A DNA stretch of 64,000 nucleotides from Planctomycetota bacterium (GCA_016873225.1 VGXS01000011.1:45825-109824); one strand, 5' to 3'; positions 24,118-33,722 are shown, counted from the stretch's first letter. The notes: a model not told the origin generated them from the sequence alone. Translations and numbers: made by a program.

Positions 24118-27033
24118 TCAGGCGGACCTGTTTTTGCGGGCGGGCAGGCGCATTGTTTCCCCAGGCAGCGAGGGCAGCACCCTGTCGGCGAAGTCGATGC
24201 CGTGGACCGAGGCGAGGAGCGCGATGCGTTCCATCAGGAGTTGCCGGGCGTCCCGCGCCGCCTTGCCGCCCCAACCCGGCAGCCAGGCGCTGACCCTGAC
24301 CTGCGCCGGTTCCTCGCCAGCGGCCGGCATCCATTCAACGGCGGCCGCGCGCCTGGACCATGGAGCGAGGTCCTTGCAGGCGTCCTTGACCCCGGAGATG
24401 AACATCTCGCGGCGCTCCGCCGACGATTCCTCCTCCAGGGGCAGGGTGAGCCGCTCGAAGTGCCGGTTGCGCCGCCCCAGGTTTTCCACGGTTCCCTCGG
24501 CCAGCGCGCTGTTGGGAAGGATCACCAGGGTTCCCTTGTCGGTGCGGATGCGCGTGGAACGGAACCCGACGGTTTCCACCACCCCCCTGTGCTTGTCGAT
24601 GATGATCCGGTCGCCGATGCGGAAGGGACGCTCGGAGATGAGCAGAAGCGTGCCGAAGAAGTGCTTGATCGCGTCCTGAGCGGCCAGCGAGATGGCCAAG
24701 CCCACGATGCCAAGCCCGGCCAGGATTCGCGTGAGCAGGTCGGCGTCACCCATCAGCTCGATCAGGTAATATCCGGCGACCAGGATGAACGCGATCTTCA
24801 CCAGGCTCGCCACCGTCGGCGCCAGGAGGTCGTGCAGGCCCGCCTTGTCGTCGACCTGCGGTCGGTTCATGTGGATGTCGAGTCCGAGGTCGGCAAGCCT
24901 GTAGGCGGCCCATAGGCACAGGAAGATCGCGACGGCCTTCGAGGCCGGCAGGAACGCCTTCTGGAAGGCGATCGGCAGGTCGAGGATGTCAAGTCCCCAG
25001 AGGATGGCGCCGAAGGCGACCAGCATGCGGATGGGCCTGAGGCGGTTGAACACCATTCCCGCGGGAAGGGACACGCCTGTCCGTGAAAGCAGCAGCGTTC
25101 CCGTCAGGTTCACCCCGAGCGTGGCGAACCAGCCGGCCGTGTATGATCCCAACAGGATCAGCGCCATGCCGATCCACTGGTATCCCTCAAGGTGCCAAAG
25201 CCTCGTGCGCAGCAGGTCAGGCATCCGCGTGTGCAGCCAGACGGGAGGGCACTCGAGGAAATCGGGACCCTCGCGAAACCAGTACGACTTCGCTACATCG
25301 TCGATCGGGTCGGTGCCAATTGCCGAGGGGAAAAGCCTCTCGATCCTCTCGAGGGAATCGGTGGTGAAGAGCCAGCGGTCCTTCCATGGGTCCGCGGCGC
25401 GCCTGCCGATGAAAAGCGCCTCGCCCGCCTCCGAGCGGATCGCGCCCCACCTGCGGCCGTCGGGTTGGTTGGGCACCTCCTGCGGAATGATGAACTTGTT
25501 GCGGTCGAGGTAATAACGGATCTTCCAAGCCAGGCGGGGGCCGAGGCTGGCGCGCGCCGCGGACGGGAAGTCGCTCAGGTCGAGGCACTCGGTGGCCCGA
25601 TCCATGTCTCCCTTGTGGAGGCTCCACTCGAAGGTGGCGTAGGTTTCGCGCGGCGTGGAGAAGTCGTGGTAGCGTTCCCGAGCCGTTTTCTGCGTCGCCG
25701 TCAGCTTGGCGTACATCTCGGGAAGCCTGAGCAGCGTGTCGTAATCGAATTTCCAGCCGCCGTCCTCCATGCGCCGGAGCAGGACCTCGGCGCCCTGGTT
25801 TCCTCCCTTGAGGGTTTGGGGTTCGTCATTCCACAGGTCGGAGATCATGCCGATCTCGAGGTCCATCGAACGCAGCACGGCCTCGAGGTTGATCGCGACC
25901 CGCACCGGGCTGATCTCGCGTCCGAGGCGGTTGCTCAGCGGTCCCAGGTCGAGGCAGGCCGCCAGTTCCTCGCGCACCTTGCGTCCGGCCTTCAGTTCCT
26001 CGCACAGTCGGAAAAGGGTGCCCGCCAACGCCCGGGGCGACTCGCGGCCCACCGGAAGCCTGGTTCCCTCGGGTGGCTTCTTGCTTCGGGTTTTCTCGAT
26101 GTCGCGGAGGATTTCCGGTCCCAGGTCGAGGCCGAGCCTCACCCAACGCGGATCGGCGGGCTGTCCCTTGACCAGTTCCACCAGCGAAGGCAGGGTCTCG
26201 AGCGTCGCGCGGTTGAAAAGCCAAGCCTCCTTGGATTCCGTGGCGGCGACGCGTTCCAGGGCGATCCGGCCGCGCGGCGAGGCGAACCATGTGTATCGGG
26301 ATCCGGCCGGGTCGTTGGGCACCTCGGCGCCATAAAGGAATCCCGACCTCTGGAAAACGAAGGCCAACTGCCGGGCCAGCGCCGGGCCCTTGGTGACCCA
26401 CAGGCGGGGGGAAATGGCGGAACTGTCCATGCAGGTCGCGGCCTCGACGAAATCACGCCGAGCGATGGCGTCGCGGAACGCCTTGAGGGTCATTTCGGGC
26501 GTTCGGCGGCCATCAACCAGGTTGGACGACGGCCGACCCATCGTCGCCTCGCGCTTGAGACGGAACACCTCGCGGCGCATGTCGGGGATGGCCTTGACCG
26601 TCTCGGCGCTGAATCGCCACCCATCGCCCGGAATGTTGCGGATCACCAGGCGGAAATCCCCTTCCGCGAACAGCACGGTTTCCGTCGCCGTCGTGGTTTC
26701 CGGGAGAATGTTGTGGGGCAGGTCGAAGTGGTCGAGAATTTCCCCAAGGTGAACGGCGGCGAGGTGGAGTTGCTGCTGTTCGGCCTGGAGGAGTGAATTG
26801 TCGAGGCAACGGCCGGCCGTCTGGATCAACTCCGGCCTGTGGTCGAGTCCCTCCAGCGAGAAGTAGAAGGTTTCGAGCATTTGCCGGGGCGTGGTTCGGC
26901 CAAGCAGGGGGTCTTCCATGGAAGGGAATGGATTGAACGCGGCTGGAACCTGCGGTTGCTGCCAGGCGGGCAGTCGCCCCGCGACCGCGACGAGTGCGAG
27001 AAGGAACGCGAAACGAAAGGCTTGAAAAAGCAT
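24118..27033 (-). CDS. MscS-family mechanosensitive channel with large repeat-bearing periplasmic region
   Basis: 971 residues. A signal peptide (residues 1-24) leads a periplasmic region of about 590 residues made of four degenerate repeats (about 48-152, 177-285, 331-443, 459-568). Each begins with a (T/S)P box, contains a CLD or CMD motif or equivalent, and ends W-x-F then a TL-x-x-LP-like helix. Transmembrane helices follow near 618-640, 668-690, 697-720, 738-762 and 765-790. The last, followed by LAAQDAIKHFFGTLLLISERPF, is the pore helix and start of the MscS beta domain (RIGDRIIIDKHRGVVETVGFRSTRIRT, LPNSALAEGTVENLGRR). It should release osmolytes under tension; the periplasmic part may sense or gate. 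Confidence 0.9.
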   Translation of the reverse strand: MLFQAFRFAFLLALVAVAGRLPAWQQPQVPAAFNPFPSMEDPLLGRTTPRQMLETFYFSLEGLDHRPELIQTAGRCLDNSLLQAEQQQLHLAAVHLGEILDHFDLPHNILPETTTATETVLFAEGDFRLVIRNIPGDGWRFSAETVKAIPDMRREVFRLKREATMGRPSSNLVDGRRTPEMTLKAFRDAIARRDFVEAATCMDSSAISPRLWVTKGPALARQLAFVFQRSGFLYGAEVPNDPAGSRYTWFASPRGRIALERVAATESKEAWLFNRATLETLPSLVELVKGQPADPRWVRLGLDLGPEILRDIEKTRSKKPPEGTRLPVGRESPRALAGTLFRLCEELKAGRKVREELAACLDLGPLSNRLGREISPVRVAINLEAVLRSMDLEIGMISDLWNDEPQTLKGGNQGAEVLLRRMEDGGWKFDYDTLLRLPEMYAKLTATQKTARERYHDFSTPRETYATFEWSLHKGDMDRATECLDLSDFPSAARASLGPRLAWKIRYYLDRNKFIIPQEVPNQPDGRRWGAIRSEAGEALFIGRRAADPWKDRWLFTTDSLERIERLFPSAIGTDPIDDVAKSYWFREGPDFLECPPVWLHTRMPDLLRTRLWHLEGYQWIGMALILLGSYTAGWFATLGVNLTGTLLLSRTGVSLPAGMVFNRLRPIRMLVAFGAILWGLDILDLPIAFQKAFLPASKAVAIFLCLWAAYRLADLGLDIHMNRPQVDDKAGLHDLLAPTVASLVKIAFILVAGYYLIELMGDADLLTRILAGLGIVGLAISLAAQDAIKHFFGTLLLISERPFRIGDRIIIDKHRGVVETVGFRSTRIRTDKGTLVILPNSALAEGTVENLGRRNRHFERLTLPLEEESSAERREMFISGVKDACKDLAPWSRRAAAVEWMPAAGEEPAQVRVSAWLPGWGGKAARDARQLLMERIALLASVHGIDFADRVLPSLPGETMRLPARKNRSA

Positions 27034-27163
27034 CGGGACGGCCTCCCAAACCGGCGGGGGGATACGCTAAACCGGTGATGGAGGCAAAAGAAAGGCCGGA
27101 GTGGCCCGAATCCGGTTCCCCAGGAGGGTGGCCGGCCCTTTTTTCGGGCTTTGCGCCGCGCTT

Positions 27164-27201
27164 GGCGCCATTTTCTTGAAGAAATGGAACCCTGTGGCGC
27201 C
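27164..27201 (+). promoter_or_regulatory. Nested inverted repeats upstream of the symporter gene
   Basis: GGCGCC at 27164-27169 and again at 27196-27201 flank an AT-richer imperfect dyad (27168-27187: CCATTT, one extra T, CTT, then AAG and AAATGG). It lies about 55 bases before the symporter ATG and could be an operator or an mRNA hairpin. Confidence 0.35.
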
Positions 27202-27255
27202 CCGAAATCGCCTGCCTTACTATTTCCGCATGATCACCCGCGCCAAGGGGCCCAG

Positions 27256-28818
27256 ATGAATTCCCCCGGCTTCACCTGGGCCGACTATGCCGTGATGCTG
27301 GCCTACTTCGGCGGCATGATGCTCATCGCCTTGCGGGCCGGGCGCCGGCGCGGGACCGCCGACGAGTACTTTCTCGGCCACCGCGACATCCCGTGGTACG
27401 CCATCGGCCTGAGCATTGTCGCCACGCTCATTTCCTCGCTCACTTATATTTCCGAACCGGGTGAGGTGTTCCTTTCCGGTTTCACGAACATCCTTGGAAA
27501 GCTGATCGCGATTGTCCTTGAAACCGGATTCGTGCTCTTCCTGTTCATCCCGTTCCTCATGAGGTTCCGCTTCACCTCGGCGTATGAGTACCTGGGCCAC
27601 CGGTTCAATTCATCGGCGAGGCGGACGGGCGTGATTTTTTTCGCGATCCAGACCGTCGCCTGGATGGGGTTTGTCATTTTGGCGATGGCCCGGACCATGT
27701 CCGAGGCCACCGGCCTCGAGTTGGGCATGTTCGTGTGGGTGATTGGCATCGGCACGACAGCCTACACGATGATCGGCGGATACCGGGGCGTGGTCTGGAC
27801 CGATGTCGCGCAGTTCTTCCTGATGCTCGGGGGCGCTCTTGGCTGCCTCGCCTTTGTCGGCTGGCAAACGGGATCAACACCCGCCGACTGGGTCCGGACC
27901 GGCATGGAGGTTCACGCCGCCCGGCAGGGCGCGCCATGGGTGAGCCTGGATCCTTTCGCCCGAACCTCCATCGCCACCTTCGCCCTGACGATGTTCGTGT
28001 GGCACGCCTGCATCCACCTCGGAAACCAGATGACCGTCCAGAGGTATTTCTCAACCACCGACCTGCCGATGGCCCGCAGGAGTTTCCTGCTCGCCGTGGC
28101 CGGGAACCTTTGCATCAATGGCGTGCTGGTTTTGGTGGGACTGGCGATCCTGCACCAGGATGTCCACTTCGGTTCCGTCCGGGAACTTGAACAGGAAAAG
28201 AAGGCGGACATGATCTTTCCGCGCTTCATCGTCACCCACCTGCCCGCCGGACTGGCGGGGGGTGTCCTCACCGCGGTGCTGGCGGCGGCGATGTCGACCA
28301 TCTCGTCGGGATTCCATTCCCTGGCCACGGTCGTCACCGTGGAACGCGGCGGCGATTCCCCCGGCAGGCGCATGTCGTTGGCGGCGGGCGTGACGCTGGC
28401 CAGCGGGTTCATCTCGACCATGCTGGCCTTCGGCATCGACTTCCTGGCGAAGGACCGCAACATCATCGAGATGATGCCACGGAGCTTCAACTGCTTCACG
28501 GCTCCGCTGGGTGGCATGTTCCTGGTCGGGATGTTCATTCCGAGGGTTGGCGGCAGGGCCGTCACCATCGGGGCTTTCGTGTCGCTTGCCGCGGCGATTT
28601 CGGTTTCCTACGGCAAGGAGATCGCCGGGCTGGAACGGAACATCAGCTTCACCCTGGTCATGCCTGTTTCCCTCGCCGTGATGGTGGCGGTTTCGGCCGG
28701 TGTGTCCCTGGTTTTTCCGGAGCGGGGCGCGAACACCGCGGGCCTCACCTGGCTAAGCATGGACAAGACTCCCGACATCGATCCCGCTCTCCTGTCCCAA
28801 TCCGGTGGCCGCCCATGA
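27256..28818 (+). CDS. Sodium/solute symporter (SSS family)
   Basis: A 520-residue polytopic inner-membrane transporter with about 13 hydrophobic segments. Family marks are YFLGHRDIPWYAIGLSIVAT near TM1-2, SLTYISEPGEVF (the sodium-site region of TM2), AYTMIGGYRGVVWTD, and AAAMSTISSGFHSLATVV (the TM8 sodium-site serines). ATG 27256 has AAGGGG five bases upstream. The solute is unknown; the downstream oxidoreductase, whose start overlaps this stop by four bases, suggests a sugar or polyol that is oxidised after import. Confidence 0.92.
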   Translation: MNSPGFTWADYAVMLAYFGGMMLIALRAGRRRGTADEYFLGHRDIPWYAIGLSIVATLISSLTYISEPGEVFLSGFTNILGKLIAIVLETGFVLFLFIPFLMRFRFTSAYEYLGHRFNSSARRTGVIFFAIQTVAWMGFVILAMARTMSEATGLELGMFVWVIGIGTTAYTMIGGYRGVVWTDVAQFFLMLGGALGCLAFVGWQTGSTPADWVRTGMEVHAARQGAPWVSLDPFARTSIATFALTMFVWHACIHLGNQMTVQRYFSTTDLPMARRSFLLAVAGNLCINGVLVLVGLAILHQDVHFGSVRELEQEKKADMIFPRFIVTHLPAGLAGGVLTAVLAAAMSTISSGFHSLATVVTVERGGDSPGRRMSLAAGVTLASGFISTMLAFGIDFLAKDRNIIEMMPRSFNCFTAPLGGMFLVGMFIPRVGGRAVTIGAFVSLAAAISVSYGKEIAGLERNISFTLVMPVSLAVMVAVSAGVSLVFPERGANTAGLTWLSMDKTPDIDPALLSQSGGRP

Positions 28819-29870
28819 ATTCCAATACCTTCCGCGTGGCCTTCGTTGGTATCGACCATCCGCATGGCAGCGGCTGGCGCGAATCGCTGGGGGAACTGGG
28901 CGAGGCCGCCGCGTTGGTGGCCGTTGTCCCGGGATTTTCCAACTCGCTGGCCAGCCTCGAGGAGAGGCACAGCGCGTTGCCGCGGTTCGACCGGGTGGAG
29001 GACCTTGTCGCCTGGGGAGGCTTCGACGGGGCGGTTGTCTGCCTCCCGAATGACAAGGCACCCGCCGCGGCGATTGAACTCGCGCGCTCCGGCAAGGCGA
29101 TCCTGATGGAGAAACCGGCCGCTGCTTGCGCGCGCGACTGGGAACCCGTCGCGGAAGAAATACGGAAACACAAGGTGGCTTTCCAGGCGGGCTACATGTG
29201 GCGCTACGACGAGGGCGCTTCCCGGCTGAGGGCCATGTTCCAGGACAGGCGTTTCGGGAAACCGATCTCCATCCAGATGAGATGGTTCACCAGTGATGCC
29301 CGTCGGCGCGGACCCGGCCATTACCTGTTCGACAGGAAAACAAGCGGGGGCGGATTCTTCAACTGGCTGGGATGTCATTGGCTTGATCTTTTGCCATGGG
29401 TGACGGGGTCGCGTGCCAAGGCCGTGCTGGCGCGCGTGGGAAACCTTGCCGATGCCACCCTTGAAGTCGAGGATGGTGGCACGGCGATCATTGAAATGGC
29501 GGATGGGGCGCAGGCGGTTCTCTCGGGCGGATATTGGCTTCCCCGCTGGGCCGGGGAGTCTGGCTGGAGCGTTTATGGAGGTGATCGCTGGGTGCATTGG
29601 AATCCGGCATATCCGGGAACCTCGGGAAAGTTCGAGATTCACGGGCCGCAACCCCAGTTCATGCCGATGGACGAGGAGTTTTCGCTGCTGCCCGATGGCG
29701 CCAAGGGATATGGCGGCGCCAAGACGGTCGAATTGATCACCGACTGGATCAGGAGCGCCCGGGAAGGCGGTGATTGCCGCAACACGCCGGAGTCGGTGCT
29801 GGAAACCTTGAAGCTTGTCGACGCGGTTTACGCTTCCTCGGCATCGGGGTCCATGGCCGCGGTTGCCTGA
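28815..29870 (+). CDS. Gfo/Idh/MocA family oxidoreductase
   Basis: 351 residues. The N-terminal Rossmann domain starts at FRVAFVGIDHPHGSGW (atypical: GIDHPHG in place of GxGxxG), with the conserved EKPAAA motif at about residue 100. The C-terminal alpha/beta domain includes FFNWLGCHWLDLLPW. Family members oxidise or isomerise sugars and inositols with NAD(P). It overlaps the symporter stop (ATGA), so import and oxidation of one substrate are probably coupled. The altered dinucleotide loop suggests a divergent subgroup. Confidence 0.88.
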   Translation: MNSNTFRVAFVGIDHPHGSGWRESLGELGEAAALVAVVPGFSNSLASLEERHSALPRFDRVEDLVAWGGFDGAVVCLPNDKAPAAAIELARSGKAILMEKPAAACARDWEPVAEEIRKHKVAFQAGYMWRYDEGASRLRAMFQDRRFGKPISIQMRWFTSDARRRGPGHYLFDRKTSGGGFFNWLGCHWLDLLPWVTGSRAKAVLARVGNLADATLEVEDGGTAIIEMADGAQAVLSGGYWLPRWAGESGWSVYGGDRWVHWNPAYPGTSGKFEIHGPQPQFMPMDEEFSLLPDGAKGYGGAKTVELITDWIRSAREGGDCRNTPESVLETLKLVDAVYASSASGSMAAVA

Positions 29871-30794
29871 TCAGGCAACCTCCGCGGCGATCACCGTCAC
29901 CAGGTCGCCTATCCGCTCGATGGTGCCGCGCAGCAGGTCGCCCGGCTTGAGGAATGTTCCCGACGAATGGCCGACCCCTGCCGGCGTTCCGGTGGAAATG
30001 ATGTCCCCGGGTTCGAGCGTGGCCATCGACGAGATGAACTCGATGATGGCTGAGACGGGGAAAATCATCTTCGAGGTGTGGGAATCCTGCATGGTCTGGC
30101 CGTTGAGCCTCAATTGGAGTCCAAGGGATTGCGGGTCCGGCAAGGATCCGGCATCCAGGGCGCAGGGCCCCGCCGGGCAGAAGCCGTCGAACCATTTGCC
30201 ATGCAGCCAGTCGAAAAAGGCGTCGCGTTCCCGTTTTTTTCGCCCGGGATTGGGGCGAAACCGCCTGTTGGAGATGTCGTTGATGATGGTGTACCCGGCG
30301 ACATGAGCCAACGCCTCCTCCGCGCTGGCGGACTTGCATTTCCTGCCGATGATCACCCCGAGTTCCAACTCCCAGTCGATGGCTCCCGGTGAGACGGCGG
30401 GGAGCCTTACGGGCTGATACGGGTCGTTCAAGGTCGTGGAAGCCGGCTTCATGAAGACATAGGGGAAAGTCTCCTCCCTCTCCGCCGCGATTTCACCGGC
30501 CTCGCGGACATGTTCGGCGTAGTTGCCCGCCAACAGGAACAGCTTGTTGGGCCGGGGAATTGGCACGAGGAATTGTCCACCGGCGATGGCTCGTGAGGGA
30601 TTGAACGCGGCGAACAATTCCGCCGCCCTGGCGTGATGGGCGCCATGCCGGAGACAATCGAGGACGGAAGCGCCACCGATCCAGTCACCCGGCAGGCCCG
30701 CCGCCCGGGCGACATCCTCGAGCGGGCTGTAACCGGATTCGTGGTAAAACGACAATTTTTCCACGCCACCCGCCATCACCCTGCAAACGCGCAT
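29871..30794 (-). CDS. Fumarylacetoacetate hydrolase family protein
   Basis: 307 residues. The FAH C-terminal domain carries LFLLAGNYAEHVREAG, the metal ligands of the DWELELGVIIGRKC strand (family E-x-E motif), GYTIINDISNRR, and STGTPAGVGHSSG near the end. The family cleaves C-C bonds in 2-keto-3-deoxy sugar acids or acyl-pyruvates; substrate unknown. GGAGGG lies six bases before ATG 30794. It converges with the oxidoreductase gene with no intervening base between stops. With the symporter and the oxidoreductases it would fit a sugar-acid degradation set (inference). Confidence 0.85.
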   Translation of the reverse strand: MRVCRVMAGGVEKLSFYHESGYSPLEDVARAAGLPGDWIGGASVLDCLRHGAHHARAAELFAAFNPSRAIAGGQFLVPIPRPNKLFLLAGNYAEHVREAGEIAAEREETFPYVFMKPASTTLNDPYQPVRLPAVSPGAIDWELELGVIIGRKCKSASAEEALAHVAGYTIINDISNRRFRPNPGRKKRERDAFFDWLHGKWFDGFCPAGPCALDAGSLPDPQSLGLQLRLNGQTMQDSHTSKMIFPVSAIIEFISSMATLEPGDIISTGTPAGVGHSSGTFLKPGDLLRGTIERIGDLVTVIAAEVA

Positions 30795-30923
30795 GAAAAA
30801 CCCTCCGGTGTCGCCTGTAAGATATGTTTTGTGGATTGCCGTTCCCGTTGACTGATCGTCGCATGGGGCCGGTGGGAGCGCCAATGAACCGCCGCCTTGC
30901 CAAGCTCGTCACGGGCCGTGGGA

Positions 30924-32123
30924 TCAGTCTTGTTCCCGCCCGGCGGCGTCTCCATGCCTGCGGCGCCACACCGTGCCGCGGCTGACAGCTTCGGTGCCAA
31001 ACCTGGCCCTTATGGCATCCAGCGCGTTGTCCAGCTTGGCTGGCCGGGCGTCGGGTGGAGGATCGAAAAGGCCGCGCTGGACCTGCTCGGGCCTCGCGAG
31101 ATCGGTGGCCGTGGCCCCCACCAGCCGGGCCGGAAGCAGGTCCGAGGCGCACAGGTCCTGCAGCAGTTCCTTGGCCACAGCGAGGAGTTCGCTTGTTGTT
31201 TGCGTGTGCCGCGGCAGCTTGAGGCTTCGGCTCCTGGTGCGGAAGTCGCCCGAACGAAGCTTGACCTCCAGGCCCCCAGCCAGCAGGCCCTTGGACCGCA
31301 ACCCCTCGGCGACCTCCTCCACCTGCTCCATCAGCCAGGCGGCCAGCACCCAAGGCTCGCCAATGTCGTGTCCGAAGGTGGTTTCGGATCCCATCGATTT
31401 GGCCTGCCGATGAGGCGTCACCTGCCTGTCGTCCTCCCCCAGGGCCATGGCGCGCAGGAGGGCTCCCCCTGGGCCGAGGATGGAAATGACCGCCTTTTCG
31501 GCGAGCCTTTGCAGGTCCCCAAGGGTGCGCAGGCCCGCCGCGTGCAATTTTGCCACGCCCTTCTCGCCCACGCCCCACAGCTTGCCAACGGGCAGTGGAG
31601 CCAGAAATGGCGCAAGCTCGGCGGGCGCCACCACGAATCCGTCGGGTTTGCGGAGGTCGCTGCACAACTTGGCGATCCACTTGTTCGGGCCGATGCCCAC
31701 GGACGCGGTGAGGCCCGTTTCCGCGAGGATCCGTCGCCTGATCGCCCTGCCGACATCCTCGGAGGAACCGAACAGGTGTTCCGTTCCCCGGCTGTCGAGA
31801 TAGGCCTCGTCAAGGCTGAGTGGTTCCACCAGCGGGGTGAACGACTCGAATATGGCCCGGATTTTCAAGGCCTCGGCGCGATAAGCCGCCATGCGAACGG
31901 GGAGGAATTCGCCATGCGGGCACAGGCGCCGTGCCGTGGCCCCCGGCATGGCGGAATGCACGCCGTGCTTGCGAGCCTCATAACTGGCCGCGGAGACCAC
32001 GCCCCGGCCCGAGGCACCGCCCACGATGACCGGCTTGCCCTTGAGGGAAGGATTATCCCGCTGCTCAATGGACGCGTAGAAAGCGTCCATGTCCACATGA
32101 AGGATGGTGTGCGGGGCGGGCAT
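30924..32123 (-). CDS. dinB: DNA polymerase IV (Y-family translesion polymerase)
   Basis: 399 residues. The N-terminal catalytic motif ILHVDMDAFYASIEQRDN holds the first metal aspartate; VVSAASYEARKHGVHSAMP and PLSLDEAYLDS (second acidic pair) complete the palm. ASVGIGPNKWIAKL marks the thumb/finger region and the little finger extends to about residue 350. Near the C terminus, QRGLF resembles a beta-clamp binding motif. It inserts nucleotides opposite damaged bases at low fidelity. The start is ATG 32123 (GAGG nine bases upstream). It lies 11 bases downstream of an oxidoreductase gene on the same strand, an unusual partner. Confidence 0.94.
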   Translation of the reverse strand: MPAPHTILHVDMDAFYASIEQRDNPSLKGKPVIVGGASGRGVVSAASYEARKHGVHSAMPGATARRLCPHGEFLPVRMAAYRAEALKIRAIFESFTPLVEPLSLDEAYLDSRGTEHLFGSSEDVGRAIRRRILAETGLTASVGIGPNKWIAKLCSDLRKPDGFVVAPAELAPFLAPLPVGKLWGVGEKGVAKLHAAGLRTLGDLQRLAEKAVISILGPGGALLRAMALGEDDRQVTPHRQAKSMGSETTFGHDIGEPWVLAAWLMEQVEEVAEGLRSKGLLAGGLEVKLRSGDFRTRSRSLKLPRHTQTTSELLAVAKELLQDLCASDLLPARLVGATATDLARPEQVQRGLFDPPPDARPAKLDNALDAIRARFGTEAVSRGTVWRRRHGDAAGREQD

Positions 32124-32134
32124 GCCCTTGGGCC

Positions 32135-33337
32135 TCAGGCCGTCGCCACGCCCGTCCCCCTCAAGGCCTTGTTGGCCAGGTGGGCGGCGGCGGCGGAAAG
32201 CACTCCGGCTTTTGCCGGGCAACTTGTGGGCTTCCCTTCGCGGATGGCGCCCACCCATTCGGCCAGGTGGAGCAGTTCGCCGTCGGGCTGGTCATAGAAG
32301 TCGGCTCCGGGCCGGCCCTGGCCCAGGATGCGGCTGATGGCGGGCAGTTTCTTGTTGTGATCGGGGAAGAACTCGAAACGCCCGCGGTCGAGGTAGACGG
32401 TTCCCTCGTTCGTCATGAACTCGATCCGCGACCCCTGTCGCGCGTTGCTGAAGGTTCCCTCGAAGTGGGTTTGCACCCCTCCCGGGTACGACAGCAGGCA
32501 CTGCACGCTGTCAGGCGTTTCCCAGACTCCCTTGGCGTTCACGAAGTCTCCGATGGCGACCGCCTTTTCCGGCGTGTCTTTTCCCGTGAGCCAGTGGGCC
32601 ACATCGATCCAGTGCACCATGAGGTCGGTGAAGATGCCGCCGCCGAAGTCCCAGAACCAGCGCCAATTCTTCATCTTGTAGCCGTCGAGCGGTTGGTCGG
32701 GAGCGGTGCCGAGGAATGCTTTCCAGTCAACCGTCGCGGGATCAACGGCCACCTTGTCGCGGTTGAACCTGTTGCTGTTGCGGTTCCAACTCAGGGTGAT
32801 CTTGTTCACGATGCCAAGCTTGCCGGAGGCCAGCATCTCCTTGGTCTCGCGGATGTGTGGCATGCTCCGCTGCTGCATGCCCACCTGCACCACTTTCTTC
32901 GCCTTGGACTCCGCGTCGATCACCGGCTGGCCTTCGGCGACCGTATGGGTGAGCGGCTTTTCCACATAAACATGCTTGCCAGCCTCGAGTGCCGCCACCG
33001 TCATCGGCACATGCCAATGGTCGGCGCTGGCGATGAGCACGGCATCGATGTCCTTGCGGTCGAGCACGGCCTTGAACTCGCGACCATCCAGCGAAGGCTG
33101 CCCCGGCAGCAGCTTGCGGGTTTCGGCGCGCGCGGCATCCTGGACATCGGCCAAGGCCGTGACCTTCACCCCGGGAACCTTCAGGAGGGCCTTCAAAAGA
33201 TGCCGGCATCGGCCGCCGGTGCCCAGAAGGCCGATGTTGATCGCGTTTTCCGCGGACAGGGCCTTGCCGGCTCCCAAGGTGAGGGCTCCGGCGGCCAGGG
33301 CGTTCGTGCTCATCCAGTGGCGACGGTCGATGTTCAT
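32135..33337 (-). CDS. Gfo/Idh/MocA oxidoreductase with export signal
   Basis: 400 residues. MNIDRRHWMSTNALAAGALTLGAGKALSA-type start (residues 1-27) looks like a twin-arginine signal, as in many planctomycete Gfo/Idh/MocA proteins with the oxidoreductase-like bacterial type C-terminal domain. The Rossmann site is INIGLLGTGGRC, then ALADV, YVEKPLTHT at about residue 120, and the large C-terminal domain with WFWDFGGGIFTDLMVHWIDVAHW. The substrate is probably a sugar or glycoside. GGAG lies eight bases before ATG 33337. It reads into dinB. Confidence 0.9.
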   Translation of the reverse strand: MNIDRRHWMSTNALAAGALTLGAGKALSAENAINIGLLGTGGRCRHLLKALLKVPGVKVTALADVQDAARAETRKLLPGQPSLDGREFKAVLDRKDIDAVLIASADHWHVPMTVAALEAGKHVYVEKPLTHTVAEGQPVIDAESKAKKVVQVGMQQRSMPHIRETKEMLASGKLGIVNKITLSWNRNSNRFNRDKVAVDPATVDWKAFLGTAPDQPLDGYKMKNWRWFWDFGGGIFTDLMVHWIDVAHWLTGKDTPEKAVAIGDFVNAKGVWETPDSVQCLLSYPGGVQTHFEGTFSNARQGSRIEFMTNEGTVYLDRGRFEFFPDHNKKLPAISRILGQGRPGADFYDQPDGELLHLAEWVGAIREGKPTSCPAKAGVLSAAAAHLANKALRGTGVATA

Positions 33338-33722
33338 GGGGGAGGCTCCAAGTAGGGGCTCCTCTATTGAAACGCCATGGCGACGCCAGTCCAGCGAAAA
33401 ACCCGAACCTCAACAAATATCCGGCGCCTCCACACCCTGCCGCGGGGGTGGATATTGACTTGGGAAACAAAGCGCATCGGCCATGGCCCGGATTCGCTCG
33501 CCGGACTCGGCAGGGCCTTCGCGCGATTCCTGGAGCGGCAACCCGAGGGCCGGATCATCAATCAGGTTTTTGCTATGAGCTGATGGCCAGCAGATCGTTT
33601 CGCGAGCCATGGCCGGCGGATAGGATGATTTCTCATGCACCAATTGGCGATGTTGATCTTCCCATGCCACCTGAGGCGGGGCATCGGCACCGCCCGTGAA
33701 ACAGAACCCCAAGGAAACAGCC
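33338..33722. other. Divergent gene-free region between oxidoreductase and DUF1080 gene
   Basis: 385 bases between two divergent starts, so it must contain two promoters. TTGACT at 33455-33460 is a good -35-like hexamer on the plus strand, but no fitting -10 lies 16-18 bases away. Short open frames here have no coding character. I see nothing else. Confidence 0.4.
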
